Positions 17,250-27,719 of a DNA stretch of 64,000 nt are shown in pieces. A program made the position numbers and the translations under genes. Position 1 is the first letter of the stretch. Each line of letters begins with the position of its first letter. The notes beneath the pieces were generated by a model. It had not been told where the DNA came from and ran no database searches. It worked only from the letters and a program-made list of their open reading frames with translations. The stretch comes from Nostoc sp. FACHB-892 (GTDB lineage Bacteria; Cyanobacteriota; Cyanobacteriia; Cyanobacteriales; Nostocaceae), in assembly GCF_014698795.1 (NCBI RefSeq), contig NZ_JACJTR010000035.1:1-64000 (forward strand), given 5' to 3'.

Positions 17250-18331
17250 TATTTAAGTATTACTTTACACTGAGTTAGTAGTTCGAGAAAAATTGTATTT
17301 AGCGTAAACCACTTGCCCCAAAGCTTTATCTTTCATCAACACTGCACTCTTTCTTTATCAAATTCAACAGCTTCTCTAAAATTTATATCTAGCAGATTTA
17401 TTTTTTCTTAACCAGTTGTAAAATCTTTAAGCCTATCCCCAACAATTATCTCATAAATTACTTGAATTATTACTTGATTACAGACATAGTAAAACTATTA
17501 TAATCATCAGATGCTAAATTACCAAAATTGTTCAGGGCGTTATCTTTCCCTATACTCAGGCTCCAGAAGATTCGACAGCTTGTCCTCTAAAGATGTCAAA
17601 TAGATCGATTCAGCAATTAAAGCAATGGTTTGTCTGCGACACGCTACGCCAACGCCTGCTATAGGTATAGGATGCCTGAAAAGCTATAGAGCGAACTCGG
17701 CAGTATTCTTCAAAAGTACGATGTGTGGAACGATACAATCTGCGACAACAAACAGCCCGTCGTAGACATCGTAAGAAGGCGGGGCGTACCCCATCTCACA
17801 TAAGCTGTATTTTATTTTTGGAAATCCTAATATGCCAATTAGAGGTCTTAATGCTGGAACTTCCAAATGTACGCATGGAGCAGCTTTAATATAGTATAAC
17901 TGCTTTATTTATATACATCTGTAGATATATATCGATATTACGGTAACTATGGTATACCAGCGAATAAACACATAACAAATTACACAATTCAACTGTCAAG
18001 AGTTTTAACAAAGAAACCTCACTGTTGAATCAGGACTTTAACTTTTACACCACTTCTTATAAATACTTAACATTTTTATTTCTTACTATTATAATTTTAC
18101 AATCCAGGTATAATTACTAAAGTTCTTTATTAATACCGCATGATAAATTCAGTCATAATAGATGCCAATTCTCAAATTGTGAGGTTTTTTACAGTCATAT
18201 TATTGGAGTTCAGCATGGAACGTGGACTATATAACTCATAAAAATAAATAACCAAACTGACTTGTATGAGATATAAACATCATTGATTACTAGCGTTTGG
18301 TATTGGCAGCAATGTATACAACCGCATTCAA
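17250..18331. other. Long gene-poor region with remnants
   Basis: No intact gene seen over about 1.1 kb. It holds a short dispersed repeat near 17630-17660 (CACGCTACGCCAACGCCTGC) and a degenerate gene fragment at 17691-17744. The AT-rich part 17880-18331 should include the promoter of the fibrillin gene. Confidence 0.5.
17691..17744 (-). pseudogene. Fragment of the DNA-binding gene family
   Basis: The minus strand reads RRLYRSTHRTFEEYCRVR, almost identical to RRLYRSTHRTFEEYCRER in the intact protein encoded at 14976-15920. The surrounding frame is broken, so only this 18-codon core remains. The DNA differs at several third positions, so it is an old paralogous copy and not a recent duplication. 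Confidence 0.75.
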
Positions 18332-18976
18332 ATGAATCAAGATATGGTAGAGAATGACGCAACGAGACTTGCCTTAAAATCTGAGCTTCTGCAATGCATA
18401 GATAAATTAGGATTACAGCAAAGCCTATTTCCGATTCCTGATGAATCTATTGATAAACTGGTGCGACACTTGGAAAGCATAAATCCGATTCCGCACGCAC
18501 TTCAGGCTAACTATCTTCCTTCTCTATTTGGTAACTGGCAATTAGTGTATGCATCTCAAGGGACAATTGTCACACGTCAGATCGCATCAATTCCAGATTT
18601 TTGGGGTGCAATCAAAATTAAACGAGTGTGGCAAACATTGGCTAGTGGCAGCAATACCAGAAACATCTTAGCCTCTAACAGCGCCCAGCTTGAATTACCT
18701 ATTTTAGGTGAGTGGCAGTTACAAGCTAATGGACATTGGAAATGGGGCACAGATGAGAAAACTGCCACAGTGTCCTTTAACTCATTTTCCATCCAAGCAA
18801 CAAAACCTTTTGGGTTGTCTAATTGGAGCTTTCCTGAGCTAAAAATACCAGTATTAGAATTCCTACAAAAAGAGGCTTTATGGATAACCTCCTACTTAGA
18901 TGAAGAAATCAGGATAGGACGAGGGGCAACAGATAATTTATTTGTATTTCGTCGTGAAGTAACGCCTTCAATCTAG
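18332..18976 (+). CDS. PAP/fibrillin family protein
   Basis: A 214-residue plastid-lipid-associated (fibrillin) type protein. The pattern ELLQCIDKLGLQQSLFPIPD, LESINPIPHALQANYLPSLF, GNWQLVYAS near the start and DEEIRIGRGATDNLFVFRR at the end match this lipocalin-like fold, which binds lipophilic molecules at thylakoid membranes or plastoglobule-like bodies. No signal peptide. It is followed after 57 bases by the TPS exoprotein gene on the same strand, although a functional link is not evident. Finding it on a plasmid suggests transfer of a chromosomal paralogue. Confidence 0.85.
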   Translation: MNQDMVENDATRLALKSELLQCIDKLGLQQSLFPIPDESIDKLVRHLESINPIPHALQANYLPSLFGNWQLVYASQGTIVTRQIASIPDFWGAIKIKRVWQTLASGSNTRNILASNSAQLELPILGEWQLQANGHWKWGTDEKTATVSFNSFSIQATKPFGLSNWSFPELKIPVLEFLQKEALWITSYLDEEIRIGRGATDNLFVFRREVTPSI

Positions 18977-19033
18977 TCCTAACAGAGAAATTTTGCTCAC
19001 TGAAGTTAATTTTAAGTATAATTGAAAGTTTAG

Positions 19034-21709
19034 ATGAAAAATTTTTCAAATATTTCTTTTACTTTTTGTCAGCATTTAGTTTCGATATCTTATGTGTTAT
19101 TATCTTCATCTGCAATGGCACAGATTCTTCCAGATAACACATTACCTGTCAATTCTCTAGTTATTCCACAGGATAATATCAGCAATATTAATGGAGGAAC
19201 GCAAGTAGGAAGCAACTTATTTCACAGCTTCGAGCAATTTTCTTTATCCACAGGTAGCACCGCCTACTTTAATAATGCTTTGAATGTTCAAAACATTGTT
19301 AGTCGAGTAACTGGTTTATCTATCTCTAACATTGATGGTTTGCTGAAAGCTAACGGCAACGCTAACCTGTTTCTAATTAATCCTAACGGGATTATTTTTG
19401 GCCCCAATGCCACCCTAAATATCGGTGGCTCGTTCTTAGCTAGCACTGCTAACAGGATTAACTTTGCTGATGGCAGCCAATTCAGTGCAAAAACTCCACA
19501 AAATCAGCCTTTATTAACAGTGAGCGCACCTATTGGCTTAGGATTTGATGGTAATCCAGGCGCAATTCAGGCTCAAGGTATAGGACACAATCTGACTCTC
19601 AATAACCCATTCTCACCATTTATTAGAACCATTAGCTCAAATGGCTTGCGTGTCAAACCAGAGAAGACTTTAGCTTTAGTGGGTGGTGACATAGCTTTAG
19701 AGGGAGGAAAGCTTGAGGCGAGTGGAGGGCGGATTGAGTTAGGTAGTGTTGATAAAGGAATAGCACGCCTTAATACAGATGACAGAGGTTGGGCTTTAAG
19801 CTATGAGGATGCAGTTAGCTTTAAAAATATTCAACTATCTCAACAGTCAATAGTAGATGTCAGTGGCTCCGGTAGTGGTTTCATTCAAGCACAAGGTGCT
19901 GATGTGGAACTAGTTGATGGCTCAATCTTTTTGATTCAAAACCAAGGGAATAAATTATCCGGTGACATTAGTGTAAATGCTTCTGAACAATTGAAAATAG
20001 TAGGAACTTCTCGAAATGGAGCAATTCCTACTAGCTTGGTTAATGAAACCTTAGTAGGAGATGGAGGAAAAATTAAAATTTCAACTCAAAATTTAATTCT
20101 TCAGGATGGAGCAGCAATCATTACTAAAACCTATAGTGCAGCCAGGGGAGGCGATCTCATTGTGAATGCTTCCGAACTCACTCAAGTTGCTGACGGTTCT
20201 TCTTCAATTTTGCAACTACCCAGTAATATCATTACTGCAACCTTTAGCTCTGGAGATAGTGGCAATCTTACACTGGTTACGAAAAATTTGTCTGTACAAG
20301 ATGGCGGAGAAATCCTAACTTCAACTTTTGGTACTGGCAAAGGTGGGAACTTAACAGTGAATACTCTTGAATCTACTCAAGTAATTGGGTCCTTATCGGG
20401 CGCTTCACAGCTTTCTAGTACTATTCTTACTAGAGCTTCTGGCTCTGGTAATGCAGGTAATCTAATCCTTTCAACAGGAATTTTAAGTGCCAAAGATGGA
20501 GGTATTATTGGTTCTCTATCTCTTGGAAGTGGCTCTGGAGGGGATGTAACTGTAAATTCTAAAAACTTTATAGAACTTGTTGGAGTAGTACCAAATGTCT
20601 TTACTCCAAGCTCTTTGGCTACTGCAACTTATAGCAGTGGTAATAGTGGTAAATTAATAGTTAATACAAAAAAGTTAACGGTTAGGGATGGCGGAATAAT
20701 TAATACTTCTACTCGTTCAACTGGAAAAGCTGATAGCCTTATAATTAATGCTTCTGATTCTATCGATGTAATAGGTAGAGTTCCAGGTGCTGTAAATCCC
20801 AGTCTTATCAATTCATCTGTTATTGATTCCGATAAAGCTTTTCAAGAGCTATATCTCCTGCCTTCAGAATTGAGAGGAGATTCGGGAAGTGTAACGATTA
20901 ATACTAAGAATTTAAATATTGAAGATGGCGCATTAATTAGTGTCAAGAATGATGGTTCTGGCAATGCTGGGATAATTAATATTAACGCTGATACAATCAA
21001 CATTTCAAATAACGGAGGTCTTACCGCAACTACTGCTGTTGGTCAAGGTGGAAATATTGCTGTTAACTCAAAATATGTTCAACTAAACGATGCCAGTATT
21101 TCTGCGACTGCTGGACAACAAGGTACTAATGGTGACGGTGGCAACATCATCATCAATACAAATATCTTAGTTGCAATAAAAAATAGCAGCATTACAGCGA
21201 ATGCTTTTGAAGGGCAAGGCGGTAATATTAGAATTGATACCAAAGGACTATTCCTTTCTCCTGATAGCAAAATTACAGCTAGTTCACGGTTCGGATTGAA
21301 TGGTACGATTCAGATCAACAGCTTATTTAGTAATCCTGTACAGGCTAAAGCAGAACCAGAAGCGATTCGTGCAACTCTTGAAATTGCATCGGTTTGTCAA
21401 AGTAGATCAGGTGGAGGGAAAAATAAGTTTGTCGTTACTGGGATTGATAACTTATTACCTAGCCCTAACGATTTGCCATCTAATAGCCCTATTTGGCAAG
21501 ATAATTCTCTTTCAGGTCTAGCAGCTAACAATAGTTCAGGAGAACTAAAATTCATAGCTCAAGAGGCTACACCAATCATAGAGGCGCAAGCTTTAATAAA
21601 GAAATCTGATGGTACAGTCGTCTTGACGGCAAAGTCCGATCAAGTTATCGCCGATGCTGCGTTATTTGCTAGTCTGTGTTCTGCTGAAATAAACTCATCG
21701 AAAAATTAA
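19034..21709 (+). CDS. TPS exoprotein, filamentous hemagglutinin N-domain
   Basis: An 891-residue secreted protein. A signal peptide covers about residues 1-29 (ending SSSAMAQ). It is followed by the two-partner-secretion domain (about 30-150: LPVNSLVIPQ, GGTQVGSNLFHSFEQFSL, FLINPNGIIFGPNATLNIGG), including the NPNGI motif. The rest is a beta-helix of repeats like SGxxGNLTLVTKNLSVQDGG. The end has a conserved SVCQSRSGGGKNKF segment seen in cyanobacterial members. Its outer-membrane transporter (TpsB/ShlB type) is not in this window. The protein probably coats or leaves the cell surface. It starts an operon with the CHAT protease gene. Confidence 0.9.
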   Translation: MKNFSNISFTFCQHLVSISYVLLSSSAMAQILPDNTLPVNSLVIPQDNISNINGGTQVGSNLFHSFEQFSLSTGSTAYFNNALNVQNIVSRVTGLSISNIDGLLKANGNANLFLINPNGIIFGPNATLNIGGSFLASTANRINFADGSQFSAKTPQNQPLLTVSAPIGLGFDGNPGAIQAQGIGHNLTLNNPFSPFIRTISSNGLRVKPEKTLALVGGDIALEGGKLEASGGRIELGSVDKGIARLNTDDRGWALSYEDAVSFKNIQLSQQSIVDVSGSGSGFIQAQGADVELVDGSIFLIQNQGNKLSGDISVNASEQLKIVGTSRNGAIPTSLVNETLVGDGGKIKISTQNLILQDGAAIITKTYSAARGGDLIVNASELTQVADGSSSILQLPSNIITATFSSGDSGNLTLVTKNLSVQDGGEILTSTFGTGKGGNLTVNTLESTQVIGSLSGASQLSSTILTRASGSGNAGNLILSTGILSAKDGGIIGSLSLGSGSGGDVTVNSKNFIELVGVVPNVFTPSSLATATYSSGNSGKLIVNTKKLTVRDGGIINTSTRSTGKADSLIINASDSIDVIGRVPGAVNPSLINSSVIDSDKAFQELYLLPSELRGDSGSVTINTKNLNIEDGALISVKNDGSGNAGIININADTINISNNGGLTATTAVGQGGNIAVNSKYVQLNDASISATAGQQGTNGDGGNIIINTNILVAIKNSSITANAFEGQGGNIRIDTKGLFLSPDSKITASSRFGLNGTIQINSLFSNPVQAKAEPEAIRATLEIASVCQSRSGGGKNKFVVTGIDNLLPSPNDLPSNSPIWQDNSLSGLAANNSSGELKFIAQEATPIIEAQALIKKSDGTVVLTAKSDQVIADAALFASLCSAEINSSKN

Positions 21710-21733
21710 TAATATTAAAAAGATCACAAAACG

Positions 21734-24247
21734 ATGATTAAACGTCGAATTTGGATCAAGTATTTGTTTCTAAGCATTTTAGGATTATCTACAGTTGAGA
21801 GCAAAGCATTTCTTTCTCCTGTTTACGCTACAAATAAAAAATTACAAAAACACAATCAGGCGCAACTGTTGATCCAAAGAGGGAAAAAGTATCTTGATGA
21901 AGGTCGAGCAGCAGAAGCGCTTCAAGATTGGGAATCAGCCACAAAACTCTATCGTCAAATTCACTATGAAGAGGGCGTTACTGGCAGCTTAATCAACCAA
22001 AACCTTGCCTTACAAGCTTTAGGTTTAAATCGTCGGGCTTGCAGTACACTTTTGCAAGCTTTAAAGTTAAACGCGGATGCTGATATTTGCGCCATTCCGT
22101 CAGAGCAATCTACTGAATCTACAACAAAACTACTGACAGCAGCAATTGAGCAGCAAAAGCTAATGCCTCTAAATCTGTTGGCATGGCATAACCTGGGAGA
22201 TGTATTACGTACAATTGGTAAGCTAGATGAATCAAAAATAGTTTTGGAAAAAATATTTTTCACTGCTAGACAGGTATCTTCTACTGACACTAGCGGAGTT
22301 ATGCTCTCGTTGGGCAATACTGAGCAAGCTATTTACCAACAAGCGCGAAATAAATACTACGAAGTAGAGGAGCCTACTTTCAAGAAAGAAATCGTTATTT
22401 TGATTCAGCAAGAGGCGCTCAAGTCAATTGACATTTATCAACAGGTACAGAATACGCCAAGAATTCCTCAAATGACACAACTGCTAGCTCAATTACATCA
22501 GTTGAGCTTATTGTTAGATTTTGAAAAATGGTTAATAGCGGAGTCCAGAGCAGGTAACACAAAACTAGCTAATACTCATACTAAAATTACTCAACAGATT
22601 CAGCCTTGTGTAAACTTAGTGCTGAAAAACTCTTCAGCATTTTCTCAATTGTCGGCTAGTCATTCTGTTTATACAAAATTGAATTTTGCCCTGAACCTGA
22701 ATCAACTACCAGGTAATCAATTGCATTTAGTAGCTCTTGAATACGCTGAATCCGCTTTACAAACGGCTAAAAGTACCAACAACGAGCGGCTGAAGTCATA
22801 CAGTTTTGGCGCTTTGGGTAGATTAAAAGCAGGGCAATCAGAAAAATATTTTACAGAAGCTTCAAGTTTAGCACAATCAATTCATGCTTGGGATATTGCG
22901 TATCAATGGCAGCAGGAGTTAGGAAATTTATACAAGAAACAAGGAAAGTTTAAACAAGCTCTTGAAGCTTATAGTGCAGCGATTAATAACTTAAGTAAGC
23001 TTCGTGATAGTCTTTTAGCAAGCAACGCAGATTTACAGTTCTCTTTCTCGGAAAAGGTAGAACCTGTTTATCGCGATTATATGCGATTGCTTCTAGCATC
23101 TCCTAATCCAAATCTGGAGCAAGTTATTCAAACAAATGAACGGCTGCAAATAGCAGAGTTAGAGAATTATCTCAAGTGTGGCAAACTCGATCTTGTAGCT
23201 TTAAACGAGCTTCAAAACTTACCTAGTGCTCCAGCAGTAATTCACATTGTTGATTTGGGTAGTCGTATAGAAATACTCGTTCAATCCCCTGATAAATCTC
23301 TTCATCATCATTCTGTTGATTCAAAGACAGTTAAAGAGCATATCGAGAATCTATTAAAGAATTTACAAGATAAGAAACTTGTTAATACTGATGAATCGGT
23401 GCTTCTTCAACCTTCTCAAGCACTCTATAGCTTGCTGATTGTACCTATCAAGAAATATTTGCCATTGTCAGGAACACTGGTATTCACTTTGGACAAATCT
23501 TTCCAAAGCTTGCCGATGGCTTTGCTGCATGATGGGAAAGATTATTTGTTCCAAAACTACAGTATTGCAGTTACTTTAGGGTCTAGAGTTCGCCAACCAA
23601 AAGCTTTATCTAAAGAACAGTTCAAAGTTCTCATTGCTGCACTCTCTAAAGTTAGTCCCAGCTTCAACGATCCAAACGCTCCTAAAGACTTGAAAGCGCT
23701 ACCAGGAGTAGAACAAGAAGTAGCAGATATTAAAAAACAAACTACTTTTTCCACTACCTTACTAAATGAAAATTTTACTAGCCCTCGGCTTGAGAAAGAA
23801 TTGAGTACGGTCAATTTTCCAATTGTTCATTTGACAACTCATGCTCAATTTAGTTCAGATCCTCATCGGACGGTAATTTTAGCCTATGAGAAGGCAATCA
23901 ATGTATTAAAGTTTGATAGATTATTAAGAAATAAAACTCAAGCTGATGTAGACGGGATTGAGTTATTAGTTTTAAGTGCCTGTCAAACCGCTAAGGGTAA
24001 TAAAAGGTCAACATTAGGAATTGCTGGAGTAGCCGCACAAGCAGGAGCAAGAAGTACGTTAGCAACATTATGGCTAGTAGATACTGATTCTACCACTCAG
24101 CTTATGAGCGAATTTTACAAAGAACTGAGAAAGGGTGTACCTAAAGCAGAGGCACTGCGTCAAGCACAATTGAGTTTATTGTCAAATCCTGATTACACTC
24201 ATCCTTACTACTGGGCGGCTTTTGTTCTAGTCGGAAGCTGGCTCTGA
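21734..24247 (+). CDS. CHAT-domain protease with TPRs, exported
   Basis: An 837-residue protein. A signal-like segment covers residues 8-32. TPR-type helices follow (about 40-460: QAQLLIQRGKKYLDEGRAAE, LAWHNLGDVLRTIGKLDESK, WQQELGNLYKKQGKFKQALE). The C-terminal CHAT domain (about 540-837) is a caspase-like cysteine peptidase with the His of HLTTHAQF (near 702) and the Cys of LVLSACQTAKG (near 749), ending PYYWAAFVLVGSW. It lies 24 bases after the TPS exoprotein gene. FHA plus CHAT pairs recur in cyanobacteria; the substrate is unknown. Cleaving the exoprotein is a reasonable guess. Confidence 0.9.
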   Translation: MIKRRIWIKYLFLSILGLSTVESKAFLSPVYATNKKLQKHNQAQLLIQRGKKYLDEGRAAEALQDWESATKLYRQIHYEEGVTGSLINQNLALQALGLNRRACSTLLQALKLNADADICAIPSEQSTESTTKLLTAAIEQQKLMPLNLLAWHNLGDVLRTIGKLDESKIVLEKIFFTARQVSSTDTSGVMLSLGNTEQAIYQQARNKYYEVEEPTFKKEIVILIQQEALKSIDIYQQVQNTPRIPQMTQLLAQLHQLSLLLDFEKWLIAESRAGNTKLANTHTKITQQIQPCVNLVLKNSSAFSQLSASHSVYTKLNFALNLNQLPGNQLHLVALEYAESALQTAKSTNNERLKSYSFGALGRLKAGQSEKYFTEASSLAQSIHAWDIAYQWQQELGNLYKKQGKFKQALEAYSAAINNLSKLRDSLLASNADLQFSFSEKVEPVYRDYMRLLLASPNPNLEQVIQTNERLQIAELENYLKCGKLDLVALNELQNLPSAPAVIHIVDLGSRIEILVQSPDKSLHHHSVDSKTVKEHIENLLKNLQDKKLVNTDESVLLQPSQALYSLLIVPIKKYLPLSGTLVFTLDKSFQSLPMALLHDGKDYLFQNYSIAVTLGSRVRQPKALSKEQFKVLIAALSKVSPSFNDPNAPKDLKALPGVEQEVADIKKQTTFSTTLLNENFTSPRLEKELSTVNFPIVHLTTHAQFSSDPHRTVILAYEKAINVLKFDRLLRNKTQADVDGIELLVLSACQTAKGNKRSTLGIAGVAAQAGARSTLATLWLVDTDSTTQLMSEFYKELRKGVPKAEALRQAQLSLLSNPDYTHPYYWAAFVLVGSWL

Positions 24248-24267
24248 ACTACTTTGGGACAACTTGC

Positions 24268-25308
24268 TTACAGTTGTTGAAGACTTTCAAACAACTTTAG
24301 GCGCTCCTCCACCTTTTCTAATTCATCTAAGCTCCCACTACTTTGGGCTAACTGCGCTGCCATCACATATTCACGACGAGCCTCATCTGGCAACCATGCC
24401 TCTAAATAGCGATCGCCTAATATTCTGTAGAGAGTCGGATTGCTACTACCTGCTACCACTCGTTTCTTTAACGTATTGATTGTTTCATTCAAAAGCCTTT
24501 TTGACATATATACAGCATCTAAGTCTAAAAAAGCAGCTTCATCTGGAGGTAGGTTGAGAGAGTTAATTTGCTCTACCTTTTCTAAAATCTGTTTAAGATC
24601 ACTCTCTGGCAACAAATTGACTACTGATGTATCGGCGCTCACAGGAAAGTCACCCTTACTAGCTATAACGGTAATTTTATAAGCATTCCCATATTGCAAT
24701 TCTCTTTGCTCTTTAGGATATAGAAGCGTGGCGGTTTTTACTTCTTTTTCCCAGTTCACACCATTACCCTCGACAATTACTGTGTAATTATCAGCTCCAG
24801 CGACAGAATACCAAGAGATTACTGGACGAGAATTTAAAATCGAACTGCCATAGGGACTAATTACCGTTGGTGTACCGTTCTCATCACCTGGCCCTTTAGT
24901 TTTTGGACATTTATTTCGAGTGGCAGGTGTGCATCGTCTTTTCACTGCTTGTGGTACACATTTGTCAGGTGCATTTGAGATAGAGCCACTTGGTAAATCC
25001 AGAAATTTTAGATTCAAGTAGCACAAAATCTTAACTGTGCTTCCATTTGCTACTTGAAGTTTATCTCCCTCACAAAGTTTGCTTCCTGCTCGCCAGCCGA
25101 GATCATTATCATTGACAACTCTGGCAATAAAATCACACTTTCGCTCTAATGAATTTAATGAATTGCGTCTTGCTATAGGCTGGAGTTGGGCCAATACACT
25201 ACTCTCATTAAAAAAAAGAATTATTGACGCGATCACTGCAACTTGACATCTGAAAACTTTTTTCTTTAATCCATTAGTTGGTTTAGATATGGAATGATTT
25301 AGCATCAA
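24268..25308 (-). CDS. Exported protein with Fn3-like and TPR-like parts
   Basis: A 346-residue protein. A signal peptide covers about residues 18-40 (ending SSVLAQ). The next part has paired cysteines (KLCEGDKLQVANGSTVKILC) like a small beta domain. Residues 150-225 resemble a fibronectin-like fold (RPVISWYSVAGADNYTVIVE). The C-terminus is helical with a TPR-like hairpin (LYRILGDRYLEAWLPDEARR). The type occurs beside CHAT/FHA and kinase genes in cyanobacteria but I know no function. It lies 81 bases downstream of the kinase gene on the same strand, and its stop faces the CHAT stop 20 bases away. Confidence 0.75.
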   Translation of the reverse strand: MMLNHSISKPTNGLKKKVFRCQVAVIASIILFFNESSVLAQLQPIARRNSLNSLERKCDFIARVVNDNDLGWRAGSKLCEGDKLQVANGSTVKILCYLNLKFLDLPSGSISNAPDKCVPQAVKRRCTPATRNKCPKTKGPGDENGTPTVISPYGSSILNSRPVISWYSVAGADNYTVIVEGNGVNWEKEVKTATLLYPKEQRELQYGNAYKITVIASKGDFPVSADTSVVNLLPESDLKQILEKVEQINSLNLPPDEAAFLDLDAVYMSKRLLNETINTLKKRVVAGSSNPTLYRILGDRYLEAWLPDEARREYVMAAQLAQSSGSLDELEKVEERLKLFESLQQL

Positions 25309-25388
25309 AAGTACTTATGTAGTTATTTGCTAGTTTTTAGCATATAGGATTTTAATAGCAGAAAAAAGTTTAAGACAGCAATACCAGA

Positions 25389-27233
25389 TTAATATTTGTT
25401 CAAAACACGCTCTAATATTTGCTCTCTCCATTTTTGAACCTCTGGCAGACTTGAATTTAATATTAAACAAAATTCCCAATACATTTTAGCTTTGCTTCTT
25501 ATGTTCAATGCTTCTTGCACTTGTGCTAGTAAGCAATAAGCATCTGTTCGCTCTGGATCTAGTTCCGTCGACTTCTGTAGATTAGTTTTAGCTTCAGCGT
25601 AACGCTTTTGCTCTAAAAGCGCCCAGCCCAAATTCTTGTACAACGAAGCCTGTACTTCAGGGTCTTTACCTTTTTGTAACCCTTGCAAAGCTAAAGCTTC
25701 TGCTGCACTATAATCACCTATTATATTCTTCAACCTTGATAGATTATTAACGGCTGGAATTGATTGTTCACTACTCTGTATAGCCAATTTATATTCTTGC
25801 TCTGCTAAATCATATTTTCCGTGGTCATCGTAAAAGCTTCCCAGACCATAACGAGCTTCCCACATTTTAGGCTGTAATTTAAAAATTATTTGGTAAGTAC
25901 TCTCAATACAACTTAAATCATACATTTCCTGACATATTAATGCCAAATTATTATAAGCACTCACATTTTTAGGGTTAAATTTGATGGCTAATTCATAATT
26001 TTTTCTAGCAAGTTCAGGTTTGTCTTCGTGACGGTCCCCTTGGTCAAAGTAGAATTCTGATACTGAATCAGTTAAATTAGAATTATATTTAATCGCTGCG
26101 TTAAAGTCTGACTCAGCATCTATAAACCGATTTTCTTTGTGAGCTTTCTTCCCTTGATTTAGGTAACTGTTGGCTATCACAGGTAACGATGCATATCCCA
26201 AGGCAACAAGGGTTAAAGCAAACGTAATGCCTGCACTGATTAGAAATAGCTTCGATTTAACTATTCGATTGATCTTTGATTTAAATGGTAAGCCCTCCAA
26301 TCGCTGCAAAATTACTTTAGTCGTTTGCGGACGTTGCCCCGGCAAGGGAGCCATTAATTCTTCGATAAAATCAGCAAATGGATTGTCAATCTGCGGTGCT
26401 TTATCTCTCCAAATTAGGTTTCCTGTCTTTTTATCTATTGGCAGATCCATCAATTGAATGCCTGTAAGTAATTGCACAAGAGTCCGACCAAGAGCATAAA
26501 AATCTGATTGAGGTACTGCTTGACCATTAACTTGCTCCAATGGAGAGTAACGAGGTGTACTGACAGATGTAATTTCGTATCGTCCTCCCCTACCTGTGTT
26601 AGATCCCCCACTTCCACTGACTTTTGCCAAGTAGGTATCAGTCACTCGCCGTGCTACACCAAAATCGATTAATGCAAGTTGTCCACTTGACTGAAGAATT
26701 ATATTAGAAGGTTTAATATCTCTATGAAAAAATTCTGTACGGTGTACTTCATCAAGAATTTCAACTAACTGTCGAAGCCATTGTAATGCTACGGATTGTG
26801 AAATTCGCCCATTAGACTCTAACCATTGTTCCAAGTTTTCTCCTTCAAATTTATCCATGATTAAACAATGCAATATTAGAGAGCTATTGTTCGGAATAAA
26901 AGTGAAAAAGTCATCTATAGTACTTTTAGGAATGCATGGGTGTTCAATAAGCCGTAAGGTGAGAGATTCCCGCTCAATGAGATCAACCAACTTAGGTGTG
27001 TTCCATTTTAAAACTTTCATGACTCGCCGCTTGCACCCAGGATTCCATTGAGTGCCGGTATCGTCCACTTCAAAAACTTCCGTATAGTTAAATGGGTTTT
27101 CAGTAAGCTCTCTTAATGGCTTAACTAGACAAATGCGGTCGTTAATTAGCAATGAAGTCCCACAGAAGAGACATTGATTAACGTCATCGGGATTTTGACG
27201 TTGTTTGCAAAGAGGGTTGATACAGTAACCCAT
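25389..27233 (-). CDS. Serine/threonine protein kinase with TPRs
   Basis: A 614-residue membrane kinase. A zinc ribbon comes first (Cys 4, 9, 21, 24). The kinase domain (about 50-300) has the ATP-binding Lys in RRVMKVLKW, the HRDIKPSN catalytic loop, the DFGVARR metal loop and the SVSTPRYSPLEQ activation segment, so it should be active. A transmembrane helix (near residues 330-352) is followed by about six TPRs (PELARKNYELAIKFNPKN, YDLAEQEYKLAIQSS). By this topology the TPRs lie on the other side of the membrane and could sense a protein. It is probably co-transcribed with the exported protein downstream, a possible partner. Confidence 0.9.
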   Translation of the reverse strand: MGYCINPLCKQRQNPDDVNQCLFCGTSLLINDRICLVKPLRELTENPFNYTEVFEVDDTGTQWNPGCKRRVMKVLKWNTPKLVDLIERESLTLRLIEHPCIPKSTIDDFFTFIPNNSSLILHCLIMDKFEGENLEQWLESNGRISQSVALQWLRQLVEILDEVHRTEFFHRDIKPSNIILQSSGQLALIDFGVARRVTDTYLAKVSGSGGSNTGRGGRYEITSVSTPRYSPLEQVNGQAVPQSDFYALGRTLVQLLTGIQLMDLPIDKKTGNLIWRDKAPQIDNPFADFIEELMAPLPGQRPQTTKVILQRLEGLPFKSKINRIVKSKLFLISAGITFALTLVALGYASLPVIANSYLNQGKKAHKENRFIDAESDFNAAIKYNSNLTDSVSEFYFDQGDRHEDKPELARKNYELAIKFNPKNVSAYNNLALICQEMYDLSCIESTYQIIFKLQPKMWEARYGLGSFYDDHGKYDLAEQEYKLAIQSSEQSIPAVNNLSRLKNIIGDYSAAEALALQGLQKGKDPEVQASLYKNLGWALLEQKRYAEAKTNLQKSTELDPERTDAYCLLAQVQEALNIRSKAKMYWEFCLILNSSLPEVQKWREQILERVLNKY

Positions 27234-27687
27234 ATTTTAGTATGTATAACGTATTAGTATGTATAACCTAATGCATAATAATTTCCTCACACTACCCCCT
27301 GCTGTCGCAATGGAACAACATATAAATTGAGAATTTTAGGCAGCCTCATTTTAAACATCAATGTATACTACCAATAAGTACCTGCATTACTTATATATTT
27401 AAGTAGCAAATATTACTGTGTATCATACTTACTAGAAGACTCACTGTTTAGCTGAAATGAAAATTCAGTAGCCAATTTCAGTAAATAGCCTTAAGTGTAA
27501 GTGCTAATCTTCCTCTTTTCTCTGACCGTACTCCATCCAGGATGTGTCTACGAAAGTAATTCTTATTGTAAGTAACCGACATTAGAAATTTCTATAGTAC
27601 TTTTTTGAAAAAAATTAACTATAAAATGAAAAATCAAATATGATTGATACAATGCAATCTCCTCTTAAAACTAAGCCTAATCTATAA
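27234..27687. other. Divergent promoter region
   Basis: Gap between the divergent kinase and NB-ARC genes. It is AT-rich and holds near-repeats of AGTATGTATAAC just upstream of the kinase start (27239-27265). No gene is seen. Confidence 0.4.
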
Positions 27688-27708
27688 AAATGCCCATTTC
27701 GGGCATTT
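27688..27708 (+). promoter_or_regulatory. Leader hairpin before the NB-ARC gene
   Basis: AAATGCCC (27688-27695) pairs perfectly with GGGCATTT (27701-27708) around a 5-base loop, 11 bases before the likely ATG at 27720. An alternative ATG at 27690 is buried in this stem, so the hairpin may control translation or simply lie in the leader. Confidence 0.45.
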
Positions 27709-27719
27709 ACTGTGTAAAA

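Noticed and set aside
17684..17866. 60-codon minus-strand frame over the pseudogene
   Set aside because: It is in a different frame from the recognisable RRLYRSTHRTFEEYCR remnant and is not coding.
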